Below are positions 23,813 to 33,284 of a stretch of DNA of 58,897 nucleotides, piece by piece (position 1 is the first letter of the stretch; each line of letters opens with the position of its first letter). The notes under the pieces were generated by a model, which did not search any database, was not told the origin of the DNA, and saw only the letters and a list, made by a program, of their open reading frames with translations. The DNA comes from an uncultured Desulfosporosinus sp. (GTDB lineage: Bacteria; Bacillota; Desulfitobacteriia; Desulfitobacteriales; Desulfitobacteriaceae), in the NCBI GenBank assembly GCA_927405585.1, contig CAKMJS010000005.1:1-58897 (forward strand), read 5' to 3'. The position numbers were made by a program, and so were the translations under genes.

Positions 23813-24865
23813 ATGCATATGGCAGATGCCTTAATTTCACCGTTAGTCGGTGGAACCATGTGGGTTGCAACAGCGGGCGTTGCGGCTTATTCCATTAAAA
23901 AGATTCAAACTGAGATGGATGAAAAGAAAATTCCTTTAATGGGCGTCATGGGAGCGTTTATCTTTGCGTCCCAGATGATTAACTTCACGATACCAGGGAC
24001 AGGCTCGAGTGGTCATATCGGAGGAGGTTTAATTCTAGCCATATTACTGGGTCCTTATGCGGGCTTCTTAACTCTGGCATCCGTGCTCACTATTCAAGCG
24101 TTATTTTTCGCAGATGGAGGGCTGTTGGCCTTAGGCAGTAATGTTTTCAATATGGGCTTCTTCACCTGTTTTGTTGCCTATCCCTTGATCTATAAAGTGC
24201 TCATGGGAAAAGGTTATTCGACTAAGCGGATTATCGTTGTATCCGTTATTGCGGCTATCATTGGCCTTCAGCTGGGTGCTTTCGGAGTCGTACTAGAAAC
24301 GCTCTTTTCCGGTAAGACCGAGTTACCCTTTGGAACGTTCGTCCTCTTAATGCAACCTATTCATCTGGCCATTGGTGCAATAGAAGGCTTGGTCACAGCC
24401 GCTATTGTAACGTATATTTGGAACCAGCGCCCAGAAATAATTGAGAGGGCTGCCTCAGGAGAGGCGATTGGCAATGCCTCTATAAAGAAGGTTGCTTTAG
24501 GACTTATCTCGGTTGCGCTGATTACAGGAGCGGGATTATCTTGGTTTGCCTCTTCCAATCCAGATGGCTTGGAATGGGCGATAAGCAAGACGACTGGTAC
24601 CGCCGAACTTGAGTCGCCAGTTGGCCTTCATCAAAAGCTCTCTGACCTGCAGAGCAAAATTGCATTTCTGCCTGATTATTCGTTTAAGGCACCAGAAAGT
24701 GAAGCGGGACAAGGTGCTGGAGAAGGCGAAGAAGCTTGGCCTGCCGTAAGTGAAGGAACGAGTACGGCGGGATTAGTGGGTGGCGGGATGACACTGGCCT
24801 TAGCTGCTCTTGTAGGTGCAGGTATCAGTCTCCTGAAACGAAGAAAGTATAGAGCAAATTCATAA
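23813..24865 (+). CDS. Cobalt/nickel ECF transporter, substrate-specific CbiM-CbiN fusion
   Basis: This is a 350-residue membrane protein. It starts MHMADALISP; the exposed N-terminal Met-His segment binds the metal ion in CbiM/NikM. About seven membrane helices fill residues 10-245. The C-terminal part has SSNPDGLEWAI (the PDGLEW motif of CbiN/NikN-type domains), an extracellular linker and a last membrane helix with RRKYR. It therefore combines the S component with its partner subunit. Cobalt and nickel cannot be told apart by eye. It is the first gene of cbiM-cbiQ-cbiO. GGAG lies about 9 bp before the ATG. Confidence 0.9.
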   Translation: MHMADALISPLVGGTMWVATAGVAAYSIKKIQTEMDEKKIPLMGVMGAFIFASQMINFTIPGTGSSGHIGGGLILAILLGPYAGFLTLASVLTIQALFFADGGLLALGSNVFNMGFFTCFVAYPLIYKVLMGKGYSTKRIIVVSVIAAIIGLQLGAFGVVLETLFSGKTELPFGTFVLLMQPIHLAIGAIEGLVTAAIVTYIWNQRPEIIERAASGEAIGNASIKKVALGLISVALITGAGLSWFASSNPDGLEWAISKTTGTAELESPVGLHQKLSDLQSKIAFLPDYSFKAPESEAGQGAGEGEEAWPAVSEGTSTAGLVGGGMTLALAALVGAGISLLKRRKYRANS

Positions 24866-24892
24866 AAAATGTAAGTTGATTGGATTGTTGAT

Positions 24893-25702
24893 ATGGCAAA
24901 CATCATGAATTCATTGTATAATATGCGGCTGCTTGATGATCTAGCCAGGCAGGAAACTATCATACACAAGCTCCATCCTCTCATGAAATTATTAACCACA
25001 GTTAGCTTTTTAACTGTGGTTGTATCCTTTGGAAGATATGAAATTAGTGGTTTACTACCGTTGTTTGTCTACCCTGTGATGGTTTTTTCGTTGGCAGAAC
25101 TACCCTTGAAGCCGATCCTTTTAAGGATTTTGCTTGTTTCACCGTTCATTATTGGAATAGGTATCTTAAATCCTTTTTTTGACCAGCAAATCTATCGGCT
25201 GGGTGGAATGGAAATCTCAAGAGGGTGGCTCACCTTCCTTTCGATTTTGATCAAGAGTGGGTTAACTGTAACGGCGGCCCTACTACTAATTGCTTCCACG
25301 GGAATGGACCGATTAGCTGGGGCTTTAAGAATGTTGAAAATCCCCCGTATCTTTGTGCTCCAACTGCTCTTAACCTATCGATATATCTCTGTCTTGATGG
25401 AGGAGGTTGCTCGCACCTTAAGAGCGTATTCACTTCGGGCTCCAAATCAAAAAGGGGTTCATCGGAGCGCTTGGGGGTCACTGGCGGGACAACTAATACT
25501 GCGGACCTTTGATAGAGCCCAACGGATTTACGAAGCTATGTGTCTAAGAGGTTTTACTGGAGAGTACGAGACGGGGGGCTTCAAAGAAATTAGGGTCTGG
25601 GATATAGCTTATTGGGCAGGATGGATGTTATTCTTTGTAGCGGCAAGGCTATACAATATTCCGATGGTAATAGGTTCATTGATAACGGGAGTGATAAGAT
25701 GA
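24893..25702 (+). CDS. cbiQ: ECF transporter transmembrane (T) component CbiQ
   Basis: This is a 269-residue protein with about five or six membrane helices. The two coupling-helix motifs with A-R-G-like sequences are seen as LRAYSLRAPNQ and YEAMCLRGFTGEY. It joins the substrate-binding CbiM to the ATPase. Its stop overlaps the CbiO start codon (ATGA), so the two are coupled in translation. Confidence 0.9.
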   Translation: MANIMNSLYNMRLLDDLARQETIIHKLHPLMKLLTTVSFLTVVVSFGRYEISGLLPLFVYPVMVFSLAELPLKPILLRILLVSPFIIGIGILNPFFDQQIYRLGGMEISRGWLTFLSILIKSGLTVTAALLLIASTGMDRLAGALRMLKIPRIFVLQLLLTYRYISVLMEEVARTLRAYSLRAPNQKGVHRSAWGSLAGQLILRTFDRAQRIYEAMCLRGFTGEYETGGFKEIRVWDIAYWAGWMLFFVAARLYNIPMVIGSLITGVIR

Positions 25703-26457
25703 GTCATCATAAACTTGAGGCCAAGGATCTCCATTATAGTTATCCAGATGACCATGAAGCGGTCAAAGGGATGTCCTTTTGTATCCATCATGGAGAGTCC
25801 GTGGGAATCATAGGAGCCAACGGAGCAGGAAAATCGACGTTGCTGATGTTGCTCATGGGGGTGCTTTTTCCGAGCCAGGGTGAAGTTTGTGTGGGCGACG
25901 TTCATGTGACAAAAAAGACTCTTCCGATGATTCGGCAAAGGCTGGGTATGGTTTTTCAGGACCCAGACGACCAGTTATTTATGAGCACTGTCTATGATGA
26001 CGTCGCCTTTGGGCCTCGAAATTATAAGCTGGACGAAAAGGAAGTCGAAACGCGCGTCCTCCATGCTCTGGAATTGGTGGGAATCCTTCACCTAAAAGAT
26101 CGCGCGCCGTTTAAATTATCCGGTGGAGAAAAGCGGGCTGCGGCGATTGCCTCGGTGCTTTCAATGCACCCGGATGTCCTTGTGATGGATGAACCCACGG
26201 CAGCTTTGGATCCCAAATCTAGACGAAGGGTCATGAAACTGCTTACGAGCTTTAAACACACCAAAATTATCACCAGTCACGATCTGGACATGATTTATGA
26301 GATGTGTGATAGAACCATTGTGATCAAAAACGGAGAGATTGCGGCGGATGGGGTGACGTCAGAAATACTGGTCAATGCTCAACTGATGGATGAGTGCGGA
26401 CTTGAGGTGCCCTTAGCCATGCAAAATTGTCCAGTTTGCGGGTCGGCAAAAGAATAA
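25699..26457 (+). CDS. cbiO: ECF transporter ATP-binding protein CbiO
   Basis: This is a 252-residue ATPase with Walker A GANGAGKST, Q-loop MVFQDPDDQLF, signature LSGGEKRAAAIA, Walker B VLVMDEPTAALD and the switch His in TSHD. It drives cobalt/nickel uptake with CbiQ and CbiM. The ATG at 25699 overlaps the cbiQ stop. The last residues carry a CPVC motif (NCPVCGSAKE), unusual for this family and perhaps metal-binding. The transcript ends at the bidirectional terminator at 26482. Confidence 0.93.
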   Translation: MSHHKLEAKDLHYSYPDDHEAVKGMSFCIHHGESVGIIGANGAGKSTLLMLLMGVLFPSQGEVCVGDVHVTKKTLPMIRQRLGMVFQDPDDQLFMSTVYDDVAFGPRNYKLDEKEVETRVLHALELVGILHLKDRAPFKLSGGEKRAAAIASVLSMHPDVLVMDEPTAALDPKSRRRVMKLLTSFKHTKIITSHDLDMIYEMCDRTIVIKNGEIAADGVTSEILVNAQLMDECGLEVPLAMQNCPVCGSAKE

Positions 26458-26481
26458 TTGTTACAGAAGAGGCATTAACTA

Positions 26482-26520
26482 AAATAGCAAAGGGAACCCA
26501 TCGGGTTCCCTTTGCTATTT
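26482..26520. terminator. Bidirectional terminator between cbiO and pucR-like gene
   Basis: A perfect 18-bp stem, AAATAGCAAAGGGAACCC and its complement, with a 3-nt loop. Its right arm includes the stop codon of the minus-strand regulator gene. Confidence 0.85.
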
Positions 26521-28116
26521 CGCAATAACGTGTCGAATCATCAAGCCTAGCTGTAAGCGAAGCCGATCATCTGCGTTCGATAAATCGAGACCAGTGATTG
26601 CTTCTACTTTGTGCATGCGATACCGTAAAGTATGTCTGTGGATGAAAAGTTCGGCTGCGGAATCTTTAATATTCGTATTGCAGCGTAGATATATTTCGGC
26701 CGTTTTAACCAATTCACCTTGGTTTTTAAGATCCTTTTCAATCAGAGGGGCAACGGTTTCGTTGTAAAATAGTTTCAATTCACTTGAGGGTGTACTTATC
26801 AAAATCCGGTAAATTCCTAGATCATCGTAAAACGCCGAAAAGTCTTGTTTCCAAACACCCTTTGCCACGGATAGGGTATTGATTGCCTGCTGGTAGCTTT
26901 CAGGAATATCGGCTAGGTCGGAGTACAGTCGGCCAATGCCTATACTTGCGGTTAAGTGCTTAAGGGCTGTTCTTATTTCAAGGCGAAGGTAATCAACTAG
27001 ATCACGGACTGAAGCAATAGTTCCAGTGTCACTAATTTGCAAGAGAAGTACTAAGTCATCGCCTTTAACCTTCATGGTAGACTGATAACCCTTGCGAGTT
27101 ATTATTCGACTAACCACATCAAAAAGGGTTTGTTTTACAAATTGCACTTGCTCTTCGGTTCGTTCTTGAATAGACGCCCTAAAGAAGTCAAGGTTAATTA
27201 CCATGACCATAAACTTGGTTTCAAGGTTGTAGCCGAGAGCGCGTGCTCTTCTAGCTATTGCCTCCTTCGATGGAAAATTCCCGCTCAGCAAATCATCGAG
27301 AAAGTCACCCCGTATCCGAGTTTCAGCTTCAAAGATAGCCCTTTCCTTTAAAAGCTCTAGAGCGCAAACAGTTGATGCCCTGCTGATAGCAATTATGTCT
27401 AATTCACTCACCTCGTTTGAATTCTTTAAGACTGAAATATATCCGTACATCTTCTTACCAGCTAGTATTGGCGCAATGACTTGGGTAGGGGTAGTAACGG
27501 TAGTGCCAAGGTGGCAAAGGGTAAGTTGGGGTGTTTCCATTGGCCAACTTTGTAAAACACTGCCTGCGTCTGCCTCTGCTAGCACTTCGTGCGATTTGTC
27601 TAATATTCGAACGGGTAGATTAAGGAGTTGAGCTAGAACGGTGGCGACGGCTGGCAGTCCGCGATTATCCAAAATGACTTGAGTGAATTCCTTATGGATG
27701 CGTTCGGTGTATTCTAGAAGCTCGACTTGGCGAGCAACGATGAGTCTCAAGAGAGCTCTGGTCAAGTCACTAAAAGCAAGTTCTTTGGGCAATAGGAGGA
27801 GGGGGAAAGAGTACTGGTCTGCCTGTCGAAAAAAGATCTCTGGGATTTCGTTAACGTAATAACCTGTTTGAATGGCCAGACCTGCCAAACCTCGCTTGTC
27901 TAACTCGGGGATCAATTCATTTTGTAAATCCGGGTCTTCCATAAGGCCGAACGCAGTTGTGACAAGCAATTCACCCTCGTGAAGCCAACCGATATCATCG
28001 AGCACTTCTAGAATACTTACCCAGGTTATTTTACGTTCTAGTCCGTCGTGACCGGCTACAACTCGAATATCTCTCAAAACGTCAAGCTTGAGAGCCTCTC
28101 TTACGGTTAAGGACAT
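26515..28116 (-). CDS. PucR-family transcriptional regulator (CdaR-type helix-turn-helix)
   Basis: This is a 533-residue regulator. An N-terminal PucR domain (residues 1-120, LTVREALKLDVLRDIRVVAG) is followed by a GAF-like middle, a GGDEF-like CdaR region (about 285-410) and a C-terminal HTH_30 (DSAAELFIHRHTLRYRMHKVEAITG). AAGGAG lies 9 bp before ATG 28116; an ATG three codons earlier overlaps the ribosome site. PucR proteins control purine and amino-acid catabolism in response to metabolites. It is divergent from the lysine-fermentation genes, so it probably regulates them and itself (inference). Confidence 0.87.
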   Translation of the reverse strand: MSLTVREALKLDVLRDIRVVAGHDGLERKITWVSILEVLDDIGWLHEGELLVTTAFGLMEDPDLQNELIPELDKRGLAGLAIQTGYYVNEIPEIFFRQADQYSFPLLLLPKELAFSDLTRALLRLIVARQVELLEYTERIHKEFTQVILDNRGLPAVATVLAQLLNLPVRILDKSHEVLAEADAGSVLQSWPMETPQLTLCHLGTTVTTPTQVIAPILAGKKMYGYISVLKNSNEVSELDIIAISRASTVCALELLKERAIFEAETRIRGDFLDDLLSGNFPSKEAIARRARALGYNLETKFMVMVINLDFFRASIQERTEEQVQFVKQTLFDVVSRIITRKGYQSTMKVKGDDLVLLLQISDTGTIASVRDLVDYLRLEIRTALKHLTASIGIGRLYSDLADIPESYQQAINTLSVAKGVWKQDFSAFYDDLGIYRILISTPSSELKLFYNETVAPLIEKDLKNQGELVKTAEIYLRCNTNIKDSAAELFIHRHTLRYRMHKVEAITGLDLSNADDRLRLQLGLMIRHVIAK

Positions 28117-28228
28117 AGCTGTCATCTCCTTAATATTAGACCACTAATACAACAACCAAAGTCTACAGGAACGTTAGGAGAAGTCCTTTTGCATACATTC
28201 TCCTAAAGTGTAGCAAAATCCTTTTAAA

Positions 28229-28258
28229 TTGTTACTAATTTTATACATCATGTATAAT
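28229..28258 (+). promoter_or_regulatory. Candidate promoter with palindromic operator for the lysine-fermentation operon
   Basis: TTGTTA at 28229-28234, an 18-bp spacer and TATAAT at 28253-28258. The -10 region lies in the perfect palindrome TTATACAT-C-ATGTATAA (28241-28257), a good place for the divergent PucR-type regulator to bind. Nothing else recognisable lies in 28259-28421. Confidence 0.45.
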
Positions 28259-28421
28259 AATCAGCCTCAGATGTTGGCAGGGGCGAACATAGCAATAACT
28301 AATTAAACTTGATAGACTGTGATTAAGAATGTTATCAAAATTAGGGTTAATCAAAGGATGTTTGTTACTTGCTTCGTTTTGAAAGCTACTCACTATTATG
28401 GTTAAGAAAGGGGTCTTATTA

Positions 28422-29459
28422 ATGGCACTCGGCTGTCCGTTCGGAACACACCGTGTAATTGAACCTAAAGGAGTTCTTCCCCAACCAGCTCAGAGATTGG
28501 ATAATGACTTTTCGGTCTTGTATGATAACGAAATTCTCATCGATGTTGAGGTTCTCAACGTAGACTCAGCGTCCTTTACCCAAATAAAGTCTCAAGCAGA
28601 GGGAAACACAGAAAAAATCGGGGAAATAATATTGGAAACTGTCGCAACACGCGGTAAGCAACACAATCCGGTCACTGGTTCTGGTGGGATGCTTATTGGT
28701 AAGATCAAAGCTATAGGTGCCTTAGTTCAGGATAAAACATTAAAAGTTGGTGACCGAATTGCAACCTTGGTGTCACTTTCTCTGACACCCTTGCGAATTG
28801 ACAAAATACTCGCCGTGCATAAAGATGTGGACCAAGTTGAGATTCAAGGGGAGGCAGTCCTCTTTGCGAGTGGCATCTATGCTAAACTGCCGGATGATAT
28901 GCCTCAAAAATTAGCTTTGGCCGTTCTCGATGTCGCCGGAGCTCCAGCCCAAACCGCTAAACTAGTTAAACCTGGTGACATTGTAGTGGTGATTGGTGGG
29001 GGTGGTAAATCCGGACTTTTAAGCATGTATGAAGCTTGTAAGCGCGTAGGCATTACGGGTAAAGTCATTGGAATTAGTCATTCGGATCAAGGCATCGAGC
29101 GGATGAAGAAATCGGGTCTGAACGTCCTTACACTTAAGGGCGATGCGCGGGATGCCTTATGGGTAATGCGTGAAATAGAGAAACTAACCGACGGGAAAAT
29201 GGCAGATGTCACCTTGAATATGGTGAATATCCCTAATACAGAGATGGGGAGCATTCTAGCAACTCAAGATAAAGGGATTGTTTATTTCTTTAGTATGGCT
29301 ACGTCGTTTACTGCTGCTGCTCTGGGAGCCGAAGGGGTGGGTAGAGATGTTACCATGTTGATCGGAAACGGATACACCGAGGGACATGCGGAAGTAGCTC
29401 TACAAATAATGCGTGAAGCTCCGCAATTGCGTGAGATTTATGAACGAACCTACGCCTAA
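28422..29459 (+). CDS. kdd: L-erythro-3,5-diaminohexanoate dehydrogenase
   Basis: This 345-residue enzyme oxidises 3,5-diaminohexanoate to 5-amino-3-oxohexanoate with NAD(P)+ in lysine fermentation. The start MALGCPFGTHRVIEP and length fit Kdd. The middle has a zinc-free alcohol-dehydrogenase-like fold with a glycine-rich nucleotide loop (VVVIGGGGKSGLLSMYEA). AAAGGGG lies 8 bp before ATG 28422; the ATG at 28398 lacks a ribosome site. The next genes encode the aminomutase that makes its substrate. Confidence 0.9.
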   Translation: MALGCPFGTHRVIEPKGVLPQPAQRLDNDFSVLYDNEILIDVEVLNVDSASFTQIKSQAEGNTEKIGEIILETVATRGKQHNPVTGSGGMLIGKIKAIGALVQDKTLKVGDRIATLVSLSLTPLRIDKILAVHKDVDQVEIQGEAVLFASGIYAKLPDDMPQKLALAVLDVAGAPAQTAKLVKPGDIVVVIGGGGKSGLLSMYEACKRVGITGKVIGISHSDQGIERMKKSGLNVLTLKGDARDALWVMREIEKLTDGKMADVTLNMVNIPNTEMGSILATQDKGIVYFFSMATSFTAAALGAEGVGRDVTMLIGNGYTEGHAEVALQIMREAPQLREIYERTYA

Positions 29460-30459
29460 ATCTCAGGATGTATTAGAATTAATCCGGGTTAAAAGCCAAG
29501 CGTTCCCTCTGCTTGTTTTTGCAGGACTAGTAAAAAATGCGGGAAAAACTACGGCGCTGAACGTCATCAATTCACTTTGCCGTGAGGAATCTCTCGGGCT
29601 AACTTCGATTGGATATGACGGTGAGGCTCAGGACGCTGTATACAGACATCCTAAGCCTCCGATTCAGGTATTTCCGGGACAACTCATCCTGACCGCGGAA
29701 CAATTCCTACCTAAAGAATCAAGCGGGTATGAAGTTCTTGAACGCTGGGGAAGCCATGCTCAGTTTGGCTCTTGGCTTATAGTGAGGATCACCTCAGCCA
29801 CTCGCTTTCGCATGGCCGGACCAGCCAATCTTCCTGAACTGCGAGAAGGAATTATTCGACTTCAGCAAGCTGGGGCAAAGCGTATATTTATTGATGGAGC
29901 CCTGAACCGTCTTTCTCACGTTGCGTTTGACAAAGCAGGAATCATTCTCAGCACTGGAGCGGCCTTAGGAAATTCACTGGAAGAAGTTACCCAGCGCACT
30001 CAGTATGTGCTTCAACTGTTTCAACTTCCGGTAGCTGTTGGACCATTACCACCCTCCGGTCAAAACTTCGTTTTAACGGAAAATAACTGGTTCTCCTTAC
30101 CGAGGTTTCTGTGGAAAGAAGATCTTAAGCAAGTTCTAGCCCAGAAACCAGAGGCCCTCTATCTTCAGGGAGCTTTTACCGATAAGCTATATCTCTTGCT
30201 GCTAGAAACTAAACGATTGCCACACTACTTTGTGGTAGATACTCCCGCCCAAATTTTGCTTTCACAGCGTGTTTGGCAAGGCTTAAAAGCTCGGGGTATC
30301 GGTCTATTTCTCAGCACACGACCGGAGCTGATCATGCTTACTTTAAATTCATGGCACCCTTTGACACCGATTGCTACAGAGCAATTGGCTGAGGCTCTGC
30401 TCCCATACAGTCATATTCCCCTCGTAGATTTACAGCAGGGAACAATCTACTTGCCTTAA
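29440..30459 (+). CDS. P-loop protein of the lysine 5,6-aminomutase cluster (KamB-like)
   Basis: This is a 339-residue soluble protein with a nucleotide-binding P-loop near the N-terminus (FAGLVKNAGKTTALN). The rest has a conserved-looking core (RIFIDGALNRLSHVAF) without other known motifs. In lysine-fermenting bacteria, KamB and the MutS-like KamC accompany the aminomutase and are thought to help reactivate it. The position between kdd and kamD supports the KamB role here. No KamC homologue is present in the window. The gene overlaps kdd by 20 bp with only a weak ribosome site (GTGAG), so translation may depend on kdd. Confidence 0.65.
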   Translation: MNEPTPKSQDVLELIRVKSQAFPLLVFAGLVKNAGKTTALNVINSLCREESLGLTSIGYDGEAQDAVYRHPKPPIQVFPGQLILTAEQFLPKESSGYEVLERWGSHAQFGSWLIVRITSATRFRMAGPANLPELREGIIRLQQAGAKRIFIDGALNRLSHVAFDKAGIILSTGAALGNSLEEVTQRTQYVLQLFQLPVAVGPLPPSGQNFVLTENNWFSLPRFLWKEDLKQVLAQKPEALYLQGAFTDKLYLLLLETKRLPHYFVVDTPAQILLSQRVWQGLKARGIGLFLSTRPELIMLTLNSWHPLTPIATEQLAEALLPYSHIPLVDLQQGTIYLP

Positions 30460-30516
30460 TCACAATCGTTTTTTCCTTACTGTGAAACCTTAAAATTATT
30501 TCAGGAGGTGACGGCA

Positions 30517-32091
30517 TTGACACGTCCATATCTAGCAAATAAACTTCAGCTGGATCCAGTGCTCATTGCTGAAGCAAGAACCATTGCCAACGATATTGTA
30601 GCCCAGGTTACTCCATTTATTTTCTCCCATAGCACGGTAAGTGTTGAACGAACCATTGTTCGGATGTTTGGAGTCAATGGAGTTAATCCGGAAGGAATAC
30701 CGTTTCCAAACGTCCTAGTCGACCATATGCGCGAACAGGGTTTGATTGAGGATGGGGCGGCGAGCCTGATTGCCAAAGCGTGTCTTCATTATGGAAAAAA
30801 TCCTCAAAGCTTGGCGGAAGAGATAGATCGCAACGAACTCTCTTTGGAAAATTTGCCCGATTATCCGCTGGAAACACTTCATGAAATGGCACTTGGGCTT
30901 GCCCTTCCTGCTGTAACTCGGATTAAAGAACAAGGTCGTAATAGGGAAGCGATGATTGGTTCCTTGGGTCAGGGAGCGGAACCCTACCTCTATGCTATTG
31001 TGGCCACAGGTAATATTTATGAAGATATCATTCAGGCGCGTGCGGCAGTCCATCAGGGTGCTGATATCATTGCCGTTATTCGTTCTACGGGCCAAAGTCT
31101 GCTCGACTATGTGCCTTATGGCCCAACCACGGAAGGCTTTGGTGGTACCTTCGCCACACAGGCTAATTTCTCTATCATGAGGCAGGCTTTAGACGAAGTT
31201 GGCCAAGAAGTGGGTCGTTATATCCGTTTGACAAATTACTGTTCGGGACTTTGTATGCCGGAAATTGCCGCTATGGGTGCCCTGGAACGCTTAGACGTCA
31301 TGCTCAACGACTCCATGTATGGCATAATTTTCCGTGACATTAACATGCAACGAACGTTTATTGATCAATATTTCTCGCGTTTAATCAATGGATTTGCTGG
31401 GATTGTAATCAATACGGGTGAGGATAACTATTTAACAACAGCGGATGCTATGGAAGCAGCCCATACTGTTCTAGCCTCGGATCTAATTAATGAACAATTT
31501 GCCTTCTTGTCAGGGCTACCTGAAGCACAGCAAGGCTTAGGGCATGCTATGGAGATAAACCCAGACCAACCCGATGCATTTCTTTATGAAATTGCTCAAG
31601 CACAGCTAATTCGCGAGGTTTTTCCTCGTTCCCCGATTAAATACATGCCACCTACGAAATATATGACAGGCAACATCTTTCGCGCTCACGTTCAAGACAC
31701 GCTGTTTAACGTTGCGTCAATCATGACCGGTCAGAGTATCCACCTACTTGGTATGCTTACCGAAGCGTCTCATACACCCCTTATGCAAGACCGCTTTCTT
31801 AGTATAGAGTCAGCACAACTTGTGTTTCAATATATGCGAAATTTTGGAGATGAAATCACGTTTGCAGCCGATGGAAAGATTCAACAGCGTGCCCGAGAAA
31901 CGCTTCAAGCTGCTGTGAATATGCTCATTACAATTCGGGATACTGGCTTGTTTGGAGCTTTGGAAAAGGGTATGTTCGCCGAGATTTCCCGCAGTGCTTC
32001 CGGCGGACGTGGTCTTGACGGAGTCTTTGCCAAAGGTCCTAACTATCTTAATCCTTTTGTCGAGCTGTTTGGAGGTGATGCTAATGTCTAA
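30517..32091 (+). CDS. kamD: Lysine 5,6-aminomutase alpha subunit
   Basis: This is the 524-residue large subunit of the adenosylcobalamin- and PLP-dependent enzyme that moves the terminal amino group of L-beta-lysine or D-lysine. The sequence follows the family: LANKLQLDPVLIAEAR, GQGAEPYLYAIVATGNIYEDIIQARAAVHQGADIIAVIRSTGQSLLDYVPYG (TIM-barrel core) and YMPPTKYMTGNIFRAH. The start is TTG at 30517, 8 bp after AGGAGG; a GTG at 30508 overlaps the ribosome site. The end overlaps kamE by 8 bp, fitting a fixed subunit ratio. Confidence 0.93.
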   Translation: MTRPYLANKLQLDPVLIAEARTIANDIVAQVTPFIFSHSTVSVERTIVRMFGVNGVNPEGIPFPNVLVDHMREQGLIEDGAASLIAKACLHYGKNPQSLAEEIDRNELSLENLPDYPLETLHEMALGLALPAVTRIKEQGRNREAMIGSLGQGAEPYLYAIVATGNIYEDIIQARAAVHQGADIIAVIRSTGQSLLDYVPYGPTTEGFGGTFATQANFSIMRQALDEVGQEVGRYIRLTNYCSGLCMPEIAAMGALERLDVMLNDSMYGIIFRDINMQRTFIDQYFSRLINGFAGIVINTGEDNYLTTADAMEAAHTVLASDLINEQFAFLSGLPEAQQGLGHAMEINPDQPDAFLYEIAQAQLIREVFPRSPIKYMPPTKYMTGNIFRAHVQDTLFNVASIMTGQSIHLLGMLTEASHTPLMQDRFLSIESAQLVFQYMRNFGDEITFAADGKIQQRARETLQAAVNMLITIRDTGLFGALEKGMFAEISRSASGGRGLDGVFAKGPNYLNPFVELFGGDANV

Positions 32092-32845
32092 GGTAGATTT
32101 GACACAGGTTCGCCCCTATGGTGATACGCTTAATGATGGAATTGTCCAACTGTCCTTGACATTACCACTCCCTCTTAGTGCAGAAGCTCAGGAAGCAGCC
32201 AGACGTTGGGCCCTACAGAGTGGTTTTCAGGACCCAAAGGTAGTTCATAGCCAGGATTTAGGTGAAGGCTTTAGTTTTTTCGTTCTCTATGCCCGCTCCC
32301 CGGTCGCGGTAGACTTTTCAAGCATAAAAGTTCTCAAATCATCTCACAAAACCTTAGAGAAGGCGGAAATCGAAGCCCTAATTAGTTCAAAGCTTGGGCG
32401 AAAGCTCGTAGTGGTCGGGGCTAGCATTGAAAGCGACGCTCACACGGTCGGAATAGACGCCATTATGAATATTAAAGGCTATAATGGCCATAAAGGCTTG
32501 GAAAGCTACCATCAAATTGAGGCCTACAATCTCGGTGCCCAGGTAGCTTGTGAAGATTTGTTGGCCAGGGCGCTTGATGTTGGAGCGGACGCCATCTTAA
32601 TCTCACAAGTGGTAACCCAAAAAGATCTTCATCTTAGAAACCTAACTCGGATGGTTGAACTACTTGAACTTGAAGGAGTGCGTAACAACTTTCTCCTGAT
32701 TGTGGGGGGGCCTCGTATCAACTATGAATTAGCGAAAGAACTTGGATTTGACGCTGGGTTCGGCCCTGGTACGTTTGCGGAGGATGTTGCCAGCTTTATG
32801 ATCGAGCAGGTACTAATAAACAGAAAGGGTGATCACGATGTATGA
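32084..32845 (+). CDS. kamE: Lysine 5,6-aminomutase beta subunit (B12-binding)
   Basis: This 253-residue subunit carries the base-off cobalamin motif DxHxxG, seen as SDAHTVG. The Lys that binds PLP lies nearby in [16 protein letters not shown]. The C-terminal Rossmann part ends with [30 protein letters not shown], the usual B12-domain GG motif. The ATG at 32084 follows GGAGGTGATG inside the end of kamD. Cobalt import by CbiMQO, encoded 6 kb upstream, could supply B12 synthesis for this enzyme. Confidence 0.93.
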   Translation: MSKVDLTQVRPYGDTLNDGIVQLSLTLPLPLSAEAQEAARRWALQSGFQDPKVVHSQDLGEGFSFFVLYARSPVAVDFSSIKVLKSSHKTLEKAEIEALISSKLGRKLVVVGASIESDAHTVGIDAIMNIKGYNGHKGLESYHQIEAYNLGAQVACEDLLARALDVGADAILISQVVTQKDLHLRNLTRMVELLELEGVRNNFLLIVGGPRINYELAKELGFDAGFGPGTFAEDVASFMIEQVLINRKGDHDV

Positions 32846-33236
32846 AAGTAAAATTCGCTTGAGAATAAGTGCAGGTGATGCCCACTACGGTGGTGGTCTG
32901 GTTGACGGCTCTCATATGTTGAAGCTTTTTGGGGATGTGGCCACTGAATTGCTCATTTACAGTGATGGTGATGAGGGCTTATTTGTTGCCTATGACAATG
33001 TTGAATTTCTAGCCCCGGTCTATGCAGGGGACTATATTGAAGCAACCGGTGTTATTACTCTCTATGGTAACACCTCACGAAAAATGAGTTTTCAAGCTAA
33101 TAAAGTTATTGCCCCGCTACCTAAGAGTAATTCGGCGGCTGAAATTCTGGAAAAATCTATCTTAGTCTGTCGAGCAACCGGAACCTGCATGGTACCAAAG
33201 GAAAAGCAGCGTTATCACCCTCCTCAGGGGTCCTAA
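32838..33236 (+). CDS. kal: 3-aminobutyryl-CoA ammonia-lyase
   Basis: This 132-residue hot-dog-fold enzyme removes ammonia from L-3-aminobutyryl-CoA to give crotonyl-CoA in lysine fermentation. Family features are the start [35 protein letters not shown] and [21 protein letters not shown]. The ATG at 32838 lies 6 bp after AAGGGTG and overlaps kamE. It is the last gene before a strong terminator at 33251. The cleavage enzyme Kce that should act between Kdd and Kal is not in the window. Confidence 0.9.
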   Translation: MYESKIRLRISAGDAHYGGGLVDGSHMLKLFGDVATELLIYSDGDEGLFVAYDNVEFLAPVYAGDYIEATGVITLYGNTSRKMSFQANKVIAPLPKSNSAAEILEKSILVCRATGTCMVPKEKQRYHPPQGS

Positions 33237-33250
33237 GCTTTATCTATCCC

Positions 33251-33284
33251 AAATAAGGGGATTCCTTGCGGAATCCCCTTATTT
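33251..33284 (+). terminator. Terminator after the lysine-fermentation operon
   Basis: A perfect 15-bp stem, AAATAAGGGGATTCC and its complement, with loop TTGC. It separates the kal and sucC transcripts. Confidence 0.85.
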
